A stretch of 64,000 bases of DNA from Scolanthus callimorphus (taxonomy: Eukaryota > Cnidaria > Anthozoa > Actiniaria > Edwardsiidae): positions 124,001 to 188,000 of the forward strand of contig JAWWUD010000111.1 in NCBI GenBank assembly GCA_033964015.1. The letters run 5' to 3'. Below, piece after piece: positions 42,938 to 53,651 of this stretch. The translations under genes were made by a program, and so were the position numbers. The first letter of the stretch is position 1. Every line of letters begins with the position of its first letter. A model generated the notes under the pieces. That model saw nothing but the letters and a program-made list of their open reading frames with translations. It searched no databases and was not told the DNA's origin.

Positions 42938-45900
42938 ATGGCGTCCGATCAAGATGGCCAAGAAAAGAAGGTGCGCTCTATAGGTTGAATTTCTCTCACT
43001 TTCAGAACACTTGAACCCTTAGGTTTAGCAATTTAGTAACGAAAATTATCTATTTCACCTACAGTTTAGTTGGGATTTGAGTAAGTTTATACAGAGGACG
43101 CCATGCGCTCGCGAAAGTTTGATGTACGGAATTGGAGGAGGACTAGGACTTGGAGCTCTGTACTTTCTGAAATCTAGTAAGCTTCGTATTTATTTGCTTG
43201 GTTACAGTATTAGAATAGTAATGACTTTATTCAAGTGTCCGATTTTCTTGTCAGACATTTATGACTGATACTTTCTTGCATAAGCAGGGCCTGCTCACAC
43301 AATAATATCATACTTTAGTTAGTAGTCAGTCATTCCAGCGTTTACCGTCCCCCCCCCAAAAAAATTGCAAAATATCCCATGGCACAGGGTGGTGAAGGGG
43401 GGGGTAGCGATCACGAATCACGGACCGATTTTTCGTTATTTCACGGATCACAGAGTTATGAAAACGCTTTTCACGAAGTAAAATTTAAAAAACGATTATG
43501 CAAGTTGTGTTTTAAGTAAATATGGTGATATATTTAAGTACTGTGCTCGATCTTTTTTCCTGATATTTCTTTTGATGGTGTGAGATTTCACTTAAATTAT
43601 ATCGCCATCAAAACGACAATTGATCACAATTCAATAAAGTACGATTTCAAGGTCTCCTGTTATTTTATCATTTCGCGAAATTGGTTTGCTCATAGCATCC
43701 AGATCAGAATTTTCGCTACTATGAAGATGGTTCTGATCAGTACCGAGCCTTGCTTGTATGTTTCTGGATGCGCACAAAGCGCGCTGCGATTTTGAACATC
43801 AATCTACGCGGTTAATGAAATTCTTATTTCTGAGACATAAAAACCACGCTGAAGAAATGGAGTCACGGAAAAAACATAATAGAAATTTTCAAAAATTAAA
43901 AAAAAGCACAGTACGATGTTTTAGTTTCTAAATGCTACACCAAAGTATCCTCTTTATGCGCGCAAAGCGCGCTGCAAATTTTGGTTACAAGAATGGGGAA
44001 AGTCCAGGAGTAAATGAGAACTTGATGTTTAACAATTGCACTTCCTGACATTGTTGAACCTTTATTTACTGTTTGCTGATAGTAAATTTACTCAATTTCA
44101 AAAAGACATTTTGATGTTGTAGATGGCGAGCGTGCAGCGCGAGCCGACAAAAAAATCTATTTTTAAGGACGTCAGGTTCCCTAAAAAGCGAGAGGAGAGA
44201 ATGAGCCTGCTCGATGGTCCAAATAGTCTGTCTCTAATGACCAGCTTTCACGTTTCACGAATCTCTAGGCCTGTAATCACGAGTCACGTAAGAGAAATTC
44301 GTAAAATCACGGGTCACGAGGGCATGAGATTTCATGGATCACGGCAATAATTTTCCTGTTTTCACGAGTCATGGAGCAAATTTGGGGTGAATCACGGATC
44401 ACGGAGAACCCCTTCACCACCCTGATGGCAGGGAAGGCAAAAATGTAAAAATGACCCTCCCCGGGACCAGAAAAGAAGACTACAGCCATGTAAATAAGCA
44501 GTCGATACAAATTTAGTGGATTTCAAGATTATAATCCAGTCAACAGCTCAATCTACAGGGTTTTTTTTTTTGCTGCTGGCGCATGATTTTTGCCTTCTCT
44601 GCACCTTGTTTCCTGTTTTTGGAGACTTGCTTCAGGTTTGCTCAAATTGAGTTCCACCTCATCGGCTGGGAGAAGGCATTTTCTGGAGAGAGTTATGATG
44701 TTGTCAGGAGTTCTGTATCCATTTCTTTGCTAAACTGTCCAAGGACCTGTGACAGGGACAGAGATCTGACTGCTTTGCTGTTTTTCGTGAAGAGCGACCA
44801 GACGTGTGGTAGATCAGTCATGTAGTGGCTGTCTTGTGTGACATCTGTTCAACAACTCTCTGCACAACATTATTGCCTGAAAGTGAGGCAATTGTGAAAT
44901 TTGTCAGCAGCTCAGGCTAAAAGTTGTTTTTAATGTTTGTTTGCCAGTTGTTGTTGGGCTAACAGTTGCCTCATGTTGCAGAATGACTTGAAGTCAATAG
45001 TTACTTGTTTTGTTGCAGGTTTGAACTTTCACCAGTTTTTGTTACAAGTAGTCCTGTGTAACACCACCTTTGAGCATAATCAATATCCTGTGTATTCCAG
45101 TATCCCATAACATTGCTTCATTTGTTTATTCCGATTGCAAAACTGATAACATCATTTTTACTGCAGATCACATAAGAAGATCTTGTGATTTAGCCGTGGG
45201 CTCATTTGCTGTTATGTCATTAGCTAGCTGGTAAGTAAAAGGTACCTATGTTCGACTGGTAGGGGTAGTGTAGTAGTTTTTGCAATCAGTGATGTAGTTT
45301 TTTTTAGGCCTATCCTTGAAGTAAAATGGGGTAAAAAACAACATGGAATTTTTAGCGGAGCTCCTGCATGCGCCAAAGGTGCCAGCGAGCGGAGCCCCGC
45401 TCGTACATGCAGGAGAAAAGAAAACAATACAAAAGTGTATATGCATTGACCAGTTCTGTTATGGACTTCCGGTCAAATTACTTCCGTTCCTGGTTCTGTC
45501 GTCACACAGGCAACCCATGACCAGTTTTATAGCAGAACCAAATAAAAGGTTTATATCTTGGGAAAGAAATAACCTCAGACAACCAAACTTGGGTGGAGTT
45601 GTCTAAGTGGCAAGGGGGGTGCAACAGCATGGTCACGTGGTATAACGTCATTGATGACGTCATTAAACGAGAAAAGGTATATATCTTGGGAAGGGATGAT
45701 CCTCAGACAACCAAACTTTGGTGAAATTGTCTAAGTGGCAATGGGGGTGCAATTGCGTTGTCATGTGGTATGACATCATCGATGACGTCATCAAACAAGA
45801 AAAGGCATATATCCTGAGAAGGGATGAACCTCGGACAACAAAACTTGGGTGAAGTTGTCTAAGTGGCAAGGGGGATGCAACAGCGTTGTCATGTGGTATG

Positions 45901-46341
45901 CTGTCATCGATGACGTCATCAAAAGAGAAAAAGTATTATATCTTGGGAAGGGATGAACCTCAGACAACCAAACTTGGGTGAAGTTATCTAAGTGGCATTG
46001 GTGGTGCAACAGCATGGTCACATGGTATGACGTCATTGATGACATCATCAACCAGAAAAGGTATATATATTTGGAAGGGCTAAATCTATATATTAGTGTT
46101 GGCAAACTCTCCCACTGTATTCATGCAGCGTTGATGTGTTGATGCCTATTCAGTTGTAGAGTAGAGAATTAAAACTGGACTATTCTTGAATATCCATGAG
46201 GCTGACCACATTGTTGCTTTCTTTTTTCAGGGAAGCATGCAGGTATGTAAGAAATAAGAAAAAGAGAAACTCAAAGAGACAGTTGAGATGCTGAATCAGT
46301 ATTCAAAAGAGAGAGAAAATGATGAACATACAAGAGCTTGA
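42938..46341 (+). CDS. COX20: COX20 orthologue, last exon with a one-base frame break
   Basis: COX20 is an inner mitochondrial membrane chaperone for COX2 in complex IV assembly. Exons: 42938-42970, 43065-43176, 45167-45230, 46231-46341, with consistent phases. Exon 2 has the family signature TPCARESLMYG and the first membrane segment (GIGGGLGLGALYFL). Exon 3 has IRRSCDLAVG and the second (SFAVMSLASW). Exon 4 starts EACRYVRNKKK, matching CRYNYAK of vertebrates. In the literal frame exon 4 stops at 46294 after a short unlike tail. In the frame one base off, the sequence EKLKETVEMLNQYSKERE continues to a stop at 46341 and looks like the expected charged tail. The shift falls in the A5 run at about 46259-46263. 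It is either an assembly error or a real truncation. Intron 2 holds a hAT-like element, intron 3 a satellite. Confidence 0.88.
43385..44424. mobile_element. hAT-like TIR element in COX20 intron 2, 6 bp duplication
   Basis: Perfect 16 bp inverted ends CAGGGTGGTGAAGGGG (43385-43400, complement 44409-44424), flanked by an exact 6 bp repeat ATGGCA (43379-43384, 44425-44430). Near both ends are iterated, same-orientation ATCACGGATCACG-like motifs. No transposase. Same plan as the 6 kb unit at 18983-25015. Confidence 0.8.
45547..46080. repeat. 128 bp tandem satellite in COX20 intron 3
   Basis: About four units with a period of 128-129 bp, judged from GTCTAAGTGGCAA at 45601, 45729, 45857 and 45986. 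Each unit carries AACCTCAGACAACCAAACTT and a palindrome-rich TGACGTCATTGATGACGTCA segment, which contains perfect or near-perfect CRE half and full sites (TGACGTCA). Confidence 0.8.
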
Positions 46342-46393
46342 AGAACAAGATGAAGGGGGTCACAGGTACCCTAGGACCCCCTAGATGCCTATT

Positions 46394-46584
46394 GTGTGTT
46401 TCCAAAAAATATCCATACCCCCCTCCCCCTGGAAGGGTATTTAAAAGTCATGCCCCCACCCCATTGGAATTTCCAAATAAAAATACAGTATTTGTACGGA
46501 AAAGATCAGGTAAATTGACCCCCCGCCCCTCCGGAATTTCCAATCCCTTCCGTAGGGGGGTATGGATAATTTTTGGAACCACAC
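46394..46584. mobile_element. MITE family D, copy 2
   Basis: GTGTGTTTCCAAAAAATATC at the left and the complement of GTGTGGTTCCAAAAATTATC at the right, ATT on both sides. It lies 53 bp after the longer COX20 stop and contains an AATAAA near 46476 that could act as the COX20 polyadenylation signal. Confidence 0.65.
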
Positions 46585-47711
46585 ATTCTAAAAAAGAAAC
46601 AGTCTATATTTAAATGTAAGATAATATTGATGAAAGTGAAAACTTCAGCAAAAAGGATAACACAATCCTAGAGTTGTTAATTGTCTTCAGTTCTTAAAAT
46701 ACCATGCACCATTTGATTTTAGAGGACTGTCATGAGTAACAAGTAATTCACCTTATCCAGAACTGGTGTATCACTTTGGGGTTGGTTTTACTACTGTCAT
46801 GAAATCCAATCTTAGCAGAGCAGGAAATAATATCAGTTCCCAACTGCTACTCTCACATAATTTGTGAGAAAAATACTGTTGAATATTCAGTTGAACAGAT
46901 TACCAAGTGATGTCTAAAGAAAGGTAGAAGCTCATATGATAGAATGAGACTAAGAAACTAAAGCATTGATGAGTAATAATGCAACCTACTTGGATAACGG
47001 CAGTGAAACTGCACCCGATAACCAACTCCCCTCCCTCAGCTACAGCCCCTCCCCCTAATAACTCAGTAGTGATGAATCAGAACATTTATTGCCTTCTTTC
47101 AGGGAATGCATTTGGAATCTCATTTGGCAAGCCAACAAAATGAGCCCCCTACGAACTGGGGAAAGGGGCATATAGCCAGCATTTGGGAAAGGGGATCACA
47201 ACTACTAAAATGTATCACAAAACAGGAGTCTTGTGCACTGTAGGACCCGCTAGGTATGCCATTAATTGTGACTGCAGGGGAGACTATTGGCAACAAAATT
47301 CTGTAAAATATTTATGCAAGAGAAAATGATATATGTTAATTATCTTTTTGGATACTGGTGTTCACTAAATGCTATGTGCCTCTCGAAAATGGAGACGTTG
47401 GTTGAAAAGAAACAAGCAGTTTATTTTCTGATTTATTTAGGTATACACATGATTGTTACAGCTCAATTCCTATTAAAGCGTGCATATTTTTAATATTTCA
47501 CCTATATTGTAGTTTTTGCTCTTTCATTTATGAAACTAATAAAAGCATGCATACTAATCAAGAATGTCCATTAGGAATTATTAATTAGAACTGATAAGCA
47601 ATTGGATTTCATCTATTAACACTGAAAAGCAAAAAACAAAATGTGCAGTGCTTATTTGTTTAAACAAGTGGTCGTGGATTGGCTTTCTGATGTAATCGCG
47701 AACTCTATGGA

Positions 47712-48709
47712 TCACTTCCTGGCCACAAAAGCTGAGAAAGTTTTTTTGTTATACCAGCCATTCTTGTAGCCACCCCATCCCATATGGAGATAGAATGAAT
47801 CCTGGACTTGAGTTCTCCACTTGCCACAAATCCATTTAAAGATTTTGATGCATCTCCTGTACTTTCTCGACCTTCTTTTGTACTTGGTGGCCACTGGGTA
47901 GTGCTGCGCTTTCCCCTTCTTCCCGCTCCCTTTAGGCACCCAGATACCTATTATGGCTGGATAACCAGACTTGATGGCTGATATGGCTCTGTTACGGATC
48001 CACGTTCTTGTCCACCCAGTCCAGGAAAGCCAGTAGGTGTAGGAAGAAATCTTCGCGTTCCCCCCTGTCTGGCTTTGTAAAACCCTGCAATTCGTTTCAT
48101 GCCCCTGGGCGTGGTCGCACCCCCTCCGAAGAGGCAGAAGGTCTTCAGCTTCTTTCTGATCGCCAGGATGTACTTCTTCACCGTCGAGGAAGTCCAGGAG
48201 GGTGCTACACAGCTAGAGGAACCAGAGACTCCGTTGATGCATCTGTAGAGGCGTTTACTGTAGCCGTACTGTGGAAAGGAGTGTGCCAGTCTGTCGTAGT
48301 ACCCAAAAATCATCGCCCACGCAACTGGACCACAACCTACAGGACATTTAAAACCTTTAGGGGTAAACTGTTTGTAGTCTGGAAACTTGTACTCTTTGGG
48401 TACCGACCAATAAGACCATTTCTTCCATGGCTTGTACTGTTTCTTGGTTATCTTGCGGCGCTCAAGTGGGATAACTTTGTCATTCTCGTCCGTGAAGATC
48501 TGGTCCTGGGAGGGCTGTTCTTCTTCAAGATCCTCCAGTGGGATTGCTTCGTCAGACTCATCTGCAGGGTCCTGGGTTTCAGTTGAGGCGTCGGGCAGTT
48601 CATCTTCACTGATATTGATGTCAGTCATGTCGTTGGCGTCATCAGGTAGATCAGCTCTCACAGTTGTCATGGCAACCAGCAAGGTCATTCCAAGGAAAAG
48701 GAGCTTCAT
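47712..48709 (-). pseudogene. secreted C10/C39-like cysteine peptidase, copy 1, with a -1 frame break
   Basis: Starts at ATG 48709 (signal peptide MKLLFLGMTLLVAMTTVRA), followed by an acidic propeptide and the basic ERRKITKK segment, then the catalytic domain: GCGPVAWAMIFGYYDR with the presumed nucleophile Cys, KKLKTFCLFGGG, and GFYKARQGG. Here a six-G run (about 48056-48061 on the + strand) is one base short. The remainder (WIRNRAISAIKSGYPAIIGI, QHYPVATKY with the presumed catalytic His, SFYLHMGWGGYKNGWY, stop 47712) continues in the -1 frame. The literal protein is 252 residues without the His. Exon 2 begins at 48712 after a TTTATTTACAG acceptor. The C-terminus AFVARK is intact. The break is either inactivation or a homopolymer error; I list it as broken because that is what the sequence reads. 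Confidence 0.75.
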
Positions 48710-48712
48710 TTT

Positions 48713-49605
48713 CTGTAAATAAACATTTAATCTAAGTAATCTATTGGCGTCTGCGCAGCGCTTCAGGTGTTCCGTGCTTGAATACGTGCAAGGGAAAGTT
48801 CACTTCGGGTTTCCATGATGACCGATATTAGCGCGCAATTCCAAGAATGCGCACACTTTAGAGTCAGTTTTGTGGAACCCTGAATCCGATGTATGAAATA
48901 GGTCATGTTGAGGAATAGGGCATAACGCCATTACGCGCCCTATTGAAGCTCTGTCAATTTATATTTTCTACATTTTAAAGCATATCTTATATATGTTTTT
49001 CAATTGTACCTAACGTTTTAGGGACTTGCTTATCAAGTCAGGTCTAACAGAATCGCCCTAACTAGGGGTATAAAATGTCATAATTGTTTGAGGGAGGGAA
49101 AGGGCGAACGAACAAAGCGCTGGGCGTGACAATGTTATGATCTGTTTGTGTTTTGTGTAGATCTAATACTGTAAGAAAATCAATAGCTTGCTGTTATGAC
49201 TGAAGGAGGCATGGATCGAAATTCTATTAGATTTAAACGGACTGAGTTCACTACCGTGTACGGGCTACAAAACTGGCCATGGGACACATAAAACGTACGC
49301 TGCGGTGTGGGTATGAGAGAAGGATAGTCTTGAGGGAGCTGTTTTAGGATGATGTGCGCCTTTTGTGTCTATGACTACGCATCCAGATAAAAAATGTCGT
49401 ACAAATGGTATTCTAATATTGTTGAAAGGTCGTAAAAATGGGGTTTGAATACTAAGCTAGGATGTGAGTTATCGTGTAAAGTGTTCGCCATTGCATAAGT
49501 TCTTACCTTTTGGGCTCAGATTCTTGCTTCTGCCTTATTTTCAGTGTTCCGTTGTGTTTGTCAATGAAGTGACTGAATCAGCTGTAAATGAAGCCTCTTT
49601 ATATA
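48713..49605 (-). promoter_or_regulatory. 5' UTR intron, leader exon and TATA box of peptidase copy 1
   Basis: On the minus strand a TATATAAA box (49598-49605) is followed by a leader exon of about 70 bp ending CCCAAAAG at 49507 with donor GTAAGAAC. The intron runs to the acceptor at 48713, three bases before the ATG. The same arrangement is seen in copies 2 and 3, which supports it. Confidence 0.7.
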
Positions 49606-51276
49606 TTCTTTGCCTCTCCTTTAAATAGCTCAGATTCATTGTTCGTTAAATTTAGCCCTCTATCCTACCGATGAGACCGCATCGACCAAATGACCGTTAA
49701 GTTTCAAGTGTTGTTTTTTAAGTAGAATCACACGATAAATCCAGCACCCCTTCACATTCGATGGCATTATACAATATTTATTATTAATCCAGACCTGATC
49801 TTTATAGTGCGAATAAAAATTGTAAGAGAAGAAATGATACACCCATCTCCTGCAGCAAAACCAGTTCACGAAACGCGTCAAAGGATATTTAAAGCCCTCA
49901 AGTAATTTATATCGAGCGACTATAAGCGTTAATGGAAATTAAATAGAATTTTGAGAACTTTGTTCCTGCATTGCGAGGTTTTCTGCAAGCAGCAAAACAA
50001 CTGCCTTAAAACGTTTTCTTTGCTTCTTTTGGAATTATTAAGGACATGACAAAGTTTCTTAAATGGAATTTACATTTGTACATAAAAGAATGAATAATTG
50101 GAATGTGAAAAATGCACTCAGGTTCACTTCAAGTTTATTGCCGCAGTGGCTAATATAAAACGCGCGCCTTCCACGAAATAGAATTGCTTTTCCGTCGACA
50201 TTTGTAGCATTTAAGCTAGTTTCTGCTCTCCAAAGAGATCATTCTGCAATCTTTTTCCAGTTCCAGTTTTCGCAACAATCGCCCTAAGGGGGAAACTTAG
50301 TGGGCCAAAACATTTAAAGTGTTGCGGTATAAAGACTTAACTTTGACGCATGAAATTTATGACTTCAAGAGGCCTCACCATTGTACTGTAATATTTGCTT
50401 AAAAGTGATCCGCTTTGTATTTGCCGCGGTAATAACTGACAAATATCATAACAGGGTTCGGTAAGAAGACAATTCACTCTTATTTTTTATTAATTTTAGT
50501 TATTCTGGGTTTTCATTCATATACATAACAACTTTTGTTCCAGTTTTCTTTCCCGTTTTCCTCCACACAACAGGCGTAAAACAAGAATCTATCCATGTAC
50601 GTCTTCAAAGGGTATGCATGATGTCATTCAAAGGTCTCTGTGGTTACTATAGGTTATTATAGATATTACTTCTTCGTATTACTTCTGCCCATTAGGGACT
50701 GTGCAATAATTATCAGGATGGGGGGAGTCAGAATCCAGAGGGGGGGGGGGGGGGCTTTATCTAATTTTATGCCTCTTGAGAGGGGGGGAGGTGACATCTA
50801 ATCTAATGCTTATGTACCTAATGCTTATGTATTTTATATACACGGTACCAATAAACCATGTCTATGTCTATGTCTATGTCTAATTGTAGCTTCAAATACC
50901 CATATCTCCCATATTTTGGGGGCGGGGTGTTCGTCCGTGTACCGTGTAATGCGCTTTTGATCATTATATGTTAAAAAGCGCACTATAATTATTATTATTA
51001 TTATTATTATTTTACCAGAAACATATATGTTTCTGATTTTACCTATTTTTACCTGATGTTTCTGATTTTACCTATATTGTCCGTATTTTTGTTTTGCATT
51101 TTTTCTTTTTATTAAGAAACTAATACATGATTATCATGAATGTCAGTTCAGTTCAGTTCAGTTTATGTGTCCACTAGGAATTATTAATAAGAACAGACAT
51201 GCAATCGGATTTAATCTATTGTAAACAATAAGAAGCAAAAACAAGATATGAAAAACAAAAACAAGATGTGTAGTGC

Positions 51277-52335
51277 TTATTTGTTTAAACAAGTGGTCGT
51301 GGACTGGCTTTCTGATGTAATTGCGATCTCTGAATCACTTCCTGGCCACAAAAGCTGAGAAAGTTTTTTGTTATACCAGCCATTCCTGTTGCCACCCCAT
51401 CCCATATGGAGATAGAATGAATCCTGGACTTGAGTTTTCCACTTGCCACAAACCCATTTAAAGATTTTGACGCAATTCCTGTACTTTCTCGATCTTCTTT
51501 TGTACTTGGTGGCAACTGCGTAGTGCTGTAAATTCCCCTTCTTCCCGCTCCCTTTAGGCACCCAGATACCTATTATGGCTGGATAACCAAGAAACTTGAT
51601 GGCTGATATGGCTCGGTTACGGATCCACGTTCTTGTAGACCCAGCCCAGGAAAACGGGGTTGTGTAGGAAGAAATCTTCGCGTTATCCCCCTGTCTGGCT
51701 TTGTAAAAGTCTTCAATTCGTCCCATGCCCTTGGGCGTGGTCGTACCCCCTCCGAAGAGGCAGAAGGTCTTCAGCTTCTTTCTGATCGCCAGGATGTACT
51801 TCTTCATATTCGAGGAAGTCCAGGAGGGTGCTACACAGCTAGAGGAACCAGAGACCCCATTTGTGCATCTGTAGAGGCGTTTACTGTAGCCGTACTGTGG
51901 AAAGGAGTGTGCCAGTCTGTCGTAGTACCCAAAAATCATCGCCCACGCAACTGGACCACAACCTACAGGGCATTTAAAACCTTTAGGGGTAAACTGTTTG
52001 TAGTCTGGAAACATGCACTCTTTGGGTACCGACCAATAAGACCATTTGCTCCATGGCTTGTACTGTCTCTTGGTTATCTTGCGGCGCTCAAGTGGGATAA
52101 CTTTGCCATTCTCGTCCGTGAAGATCTGGTCCTGGGAGGGCTGTTCTTCTTCAAGATCCTCCAGTGGGATTCCTTCGTCAGACTCATCTGCAGGGTCCTG
52201 GGTTTCAGTTAAGGCGTCGGGCAGTTCGTCTTCACTGATATTGATGTCAGGCATGTCGTTGGCGTCATCAGGTAGATCAGCTCTCACAGTTGTCATGGCA
52301 ACCAGCAAGGTCATTCCAAGGAAAAGGAGCTTCAT
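51277..52335 (-). CDS. secreted C10/C39-like cysteine peptidase, copy 2
   Basis: The only copy whose frame runs through the catalytic domain: 352 residues from ATG 52335. The open frame extends upstream, but that part is intron and leader. Signal peptide 1-19; acidic propeptide 20-82 (DLPDDANDMPDINISEDELP...), dibasic RRK/KR at 84-90 as a likely processing site; catalytic domain about 107-322. The presumed nucleophile is C126 in VGCGPVAWAMIFGYYDR, the presumed His is H271 in QHYAVATKY, and the MGWGG motif is at 311-315, like the Cys...His...GWGG order of streptopain (C10) and C39-like papain-fold peptidases. Extra Cys residues (122, 157, 167, 192, 288, 296) could form disulfides. Family membership is inferred from motif order. 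After NGWYNKK an A run one base shorter than in copy 1 changes the frame, replacing AFVARK with about 29 unrelated residues. Confidence 0.8.
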   Translation of the reverse strand: MKLLFLGMTLLVAMTTVRADLPDDANDMPDINISEDELPDALTETQDPADESDEGIPLEDLEEEQPSQDQIFTDENGKVIPLERRKITKRQYKPWSKWSYWSVPKECMFPDYKQFTPKGFKCPVGCGPVAWAMIFGYYDRLAHSFPQYGYSKRLYRCTNGVSGSSSCVAPSWTSSNMKKYILAIRKKLKTFCLFGGGTTTPKGMGRIEDFYKARQGDNAKISSYTTPFSWAGSTRTWIRNRAISAIKFLGYPAIIGIWVPKGSGKKGNLQHYAVATKYKRRSRKYRNCVKIFKWVCGKWKTQVQDSFYLHMGWGGNRNGWYNKKLSQLLWPGSDSEIAITSESQSTTTCLNK

Positions 52336-52565
52336 TTTCTGTAAATAAACATTTAATCTAAGTAATCTATTGACGTCTGCGCAGCGCTTCGGGTGTTCCG
52401 TGCTTGAATACGTGAAAGGAAAAGTTCTCTTTGGGTTTCCATGGTGACCGATATTAGCGCGCAATTCCAAGAATGCGCACTCTTCAGAGTCAGTTTTGTG
52501 GAACCCTGAATCCGATGTATGAAATAGGTCATGTTGAGGAATAGGGCATAACGCCATTACGGGCC

Positions 52566-52834
52566 TAGACTGCTTGCAGTCTCTTCTTTGGCGAACGTCC
52601 GTAAATCGAGAGAAAAGGGAAAGGGAGAGTCTGTGAGTGCCGAAGGCACGAGCGAGCGCCGAAGGCGCGACGATGGCGTGTCTCCCCCGTGGCGCTGCTT
52701 GTTACCCGACACCTAGACTCTCGTGAGCTGGAAATACGAGCGCGCAAAGAAACTACAATGTAGGTCATGTAGGACTAGGGCTTTATTGTCGATTTACGGA
52801 CGTTCGCCAAAGAAGGGGCCTGCAAGCAGTCTAT
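52566..52834. mobile_element. Mutator-like MITE in the leader intron of copy 2
   Basis: Inverted ends TAGACTGCTTGCAG, continuing into CTTTGGCGAACGTCCGTAAA, with a 9 bp duplication TTACGGGCC (52557-52565, 52835-52843). Copy 1 has the uninterrupted site CCATTACGCGCCCTATTG near 48940, an empty-site control. Confidence 0.85.
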
Positions 52835-52920
52835 TTACGGGCCCTATTGAAGCTCTGCGAATTTATATTTTCTACATTAAAAAAGCATATCTTATATGTA
52901 CTATTTATAAAATGAGTGGC

Positions 52921-53172
52921 CGTGTTCTATTGGCATATAAAGATTAGAGCCGAAGGCGAGTATAAAGATTAGATCGAGCCGAAGGCGAGAATCTTTAGAT
53001 GACAATAGAACACGGACACGATCAAATCAGTCATGATAAAGTTGATGAATAAAAGATTACGTTTATATCGTTTTGATAAAGCATTGATGTATAAAATATT
53101 ACGTTTATATCGCTGTTGATATAAACGTAATATTTTATTCATCAGTTGATATAAACGTAATATTTTACTCAT
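52921..53172. repeat. adjacent foldback repeats in the leader intron of copy 2
   Basis: First hairpin 52921-53014: CGTGTTCTATTGGCATATAA against its complement ending ATAGAACACG, with the internal repeat GAGCCGAAGGCGAG. Then 53044-53172: two copies of ATATTACGTTTATATCG-type phrases followed by two inverted copies GATATAAACGTAATATTTTA. Confidence 0.7.
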
Positions 53173-53234
53173 AAGTTGTCAAACAAGTCCAAAGGCTGAA
53201 GGGGACCACTCTAGTGAAGTCCAAGTATGGTCGT

Positions 53235-53432
53235 CTCTCTAGTGCAGTCCCTGAAAAAGGCTTCATCTGGGAGAGTATATGTTGTTTTAGTCCGCCTAGC
53301 TCCATGTGGGACCTGACATTTTGTAGCAAGCATGCGCAGAAGGCATGAGCCCTGTCCCACATGGATCTAGCCGGACTAAAACAACATATAGTCTCTCAGG
53401 TGAAGCCTTTTTCAGGTACTGCCCTAGAGAGA
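53235..53432. mobile_element. foldback element, about 200 bp
   Basis: Arms CTGAAAAAGGCTTCATCTGG...GTATATGTTGTTTTAGTCCG pair with CGGACTAAAACAACATATAG...AGGTGAAGCCTTTTTCAGG. Outer ends TCTCTAG and CTAGAGA. Absent from copies 1 and 3, so inserted after the duplication. Confidence 0.75.
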
Positions 53433-53651
53433 AGGTACAAGTAATGTCACCCGATACGAATCCAGTGCAGAGATTGGATAAGCATCCTATGAATAAGGGA
53501 TGAATTCTACGGTTTGAATACCGAGCTAGGATGTGAGTGAGACTGTAAAGTGTTCGTCATTGCATAAGTTCTTACCTTTTGGGCTCAGATTCTTGCTTCT
53601 GCCTTATTTTCAGTGTTCCGTTGTGTTTGTCAATGAAGTGACTGAATCAGC

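Larger units (their letters stand above)
46813..50690 (-). repeat. segmental duplication block, copy 1
   Basis: Block containing peptidase gene copy 1 and its flanks. The left part (46813-47600) is shared only with copy 3 (60025-60640). The gene and 5' flank to about 50690 are shared with copy 2 (51115-56100), and partly with copy 3 (60025-63660). Shared landmarks include GCAATTCCAAGAATGCGCAC, AGTTTCAAGTG, CCAGACCTGATCTTTATAG and GTGTTGCGGTATAAAGACTT. Confidence 0.8.

Noticed and set aside
45663..46105. Two minus-strand frames with repeated TSSMTSYHMTTLLH
   Set aside because: Encoded by the 128 bp satellite in COX20 intron 3.
52336..52557. 74-residue N-terminal extension of peptidase copy 2
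   Set aside because: It reads through the splice acceptor into the leader intron; a proper signal peptide begins at the ATG at 52335, as in copies 1 and 3.
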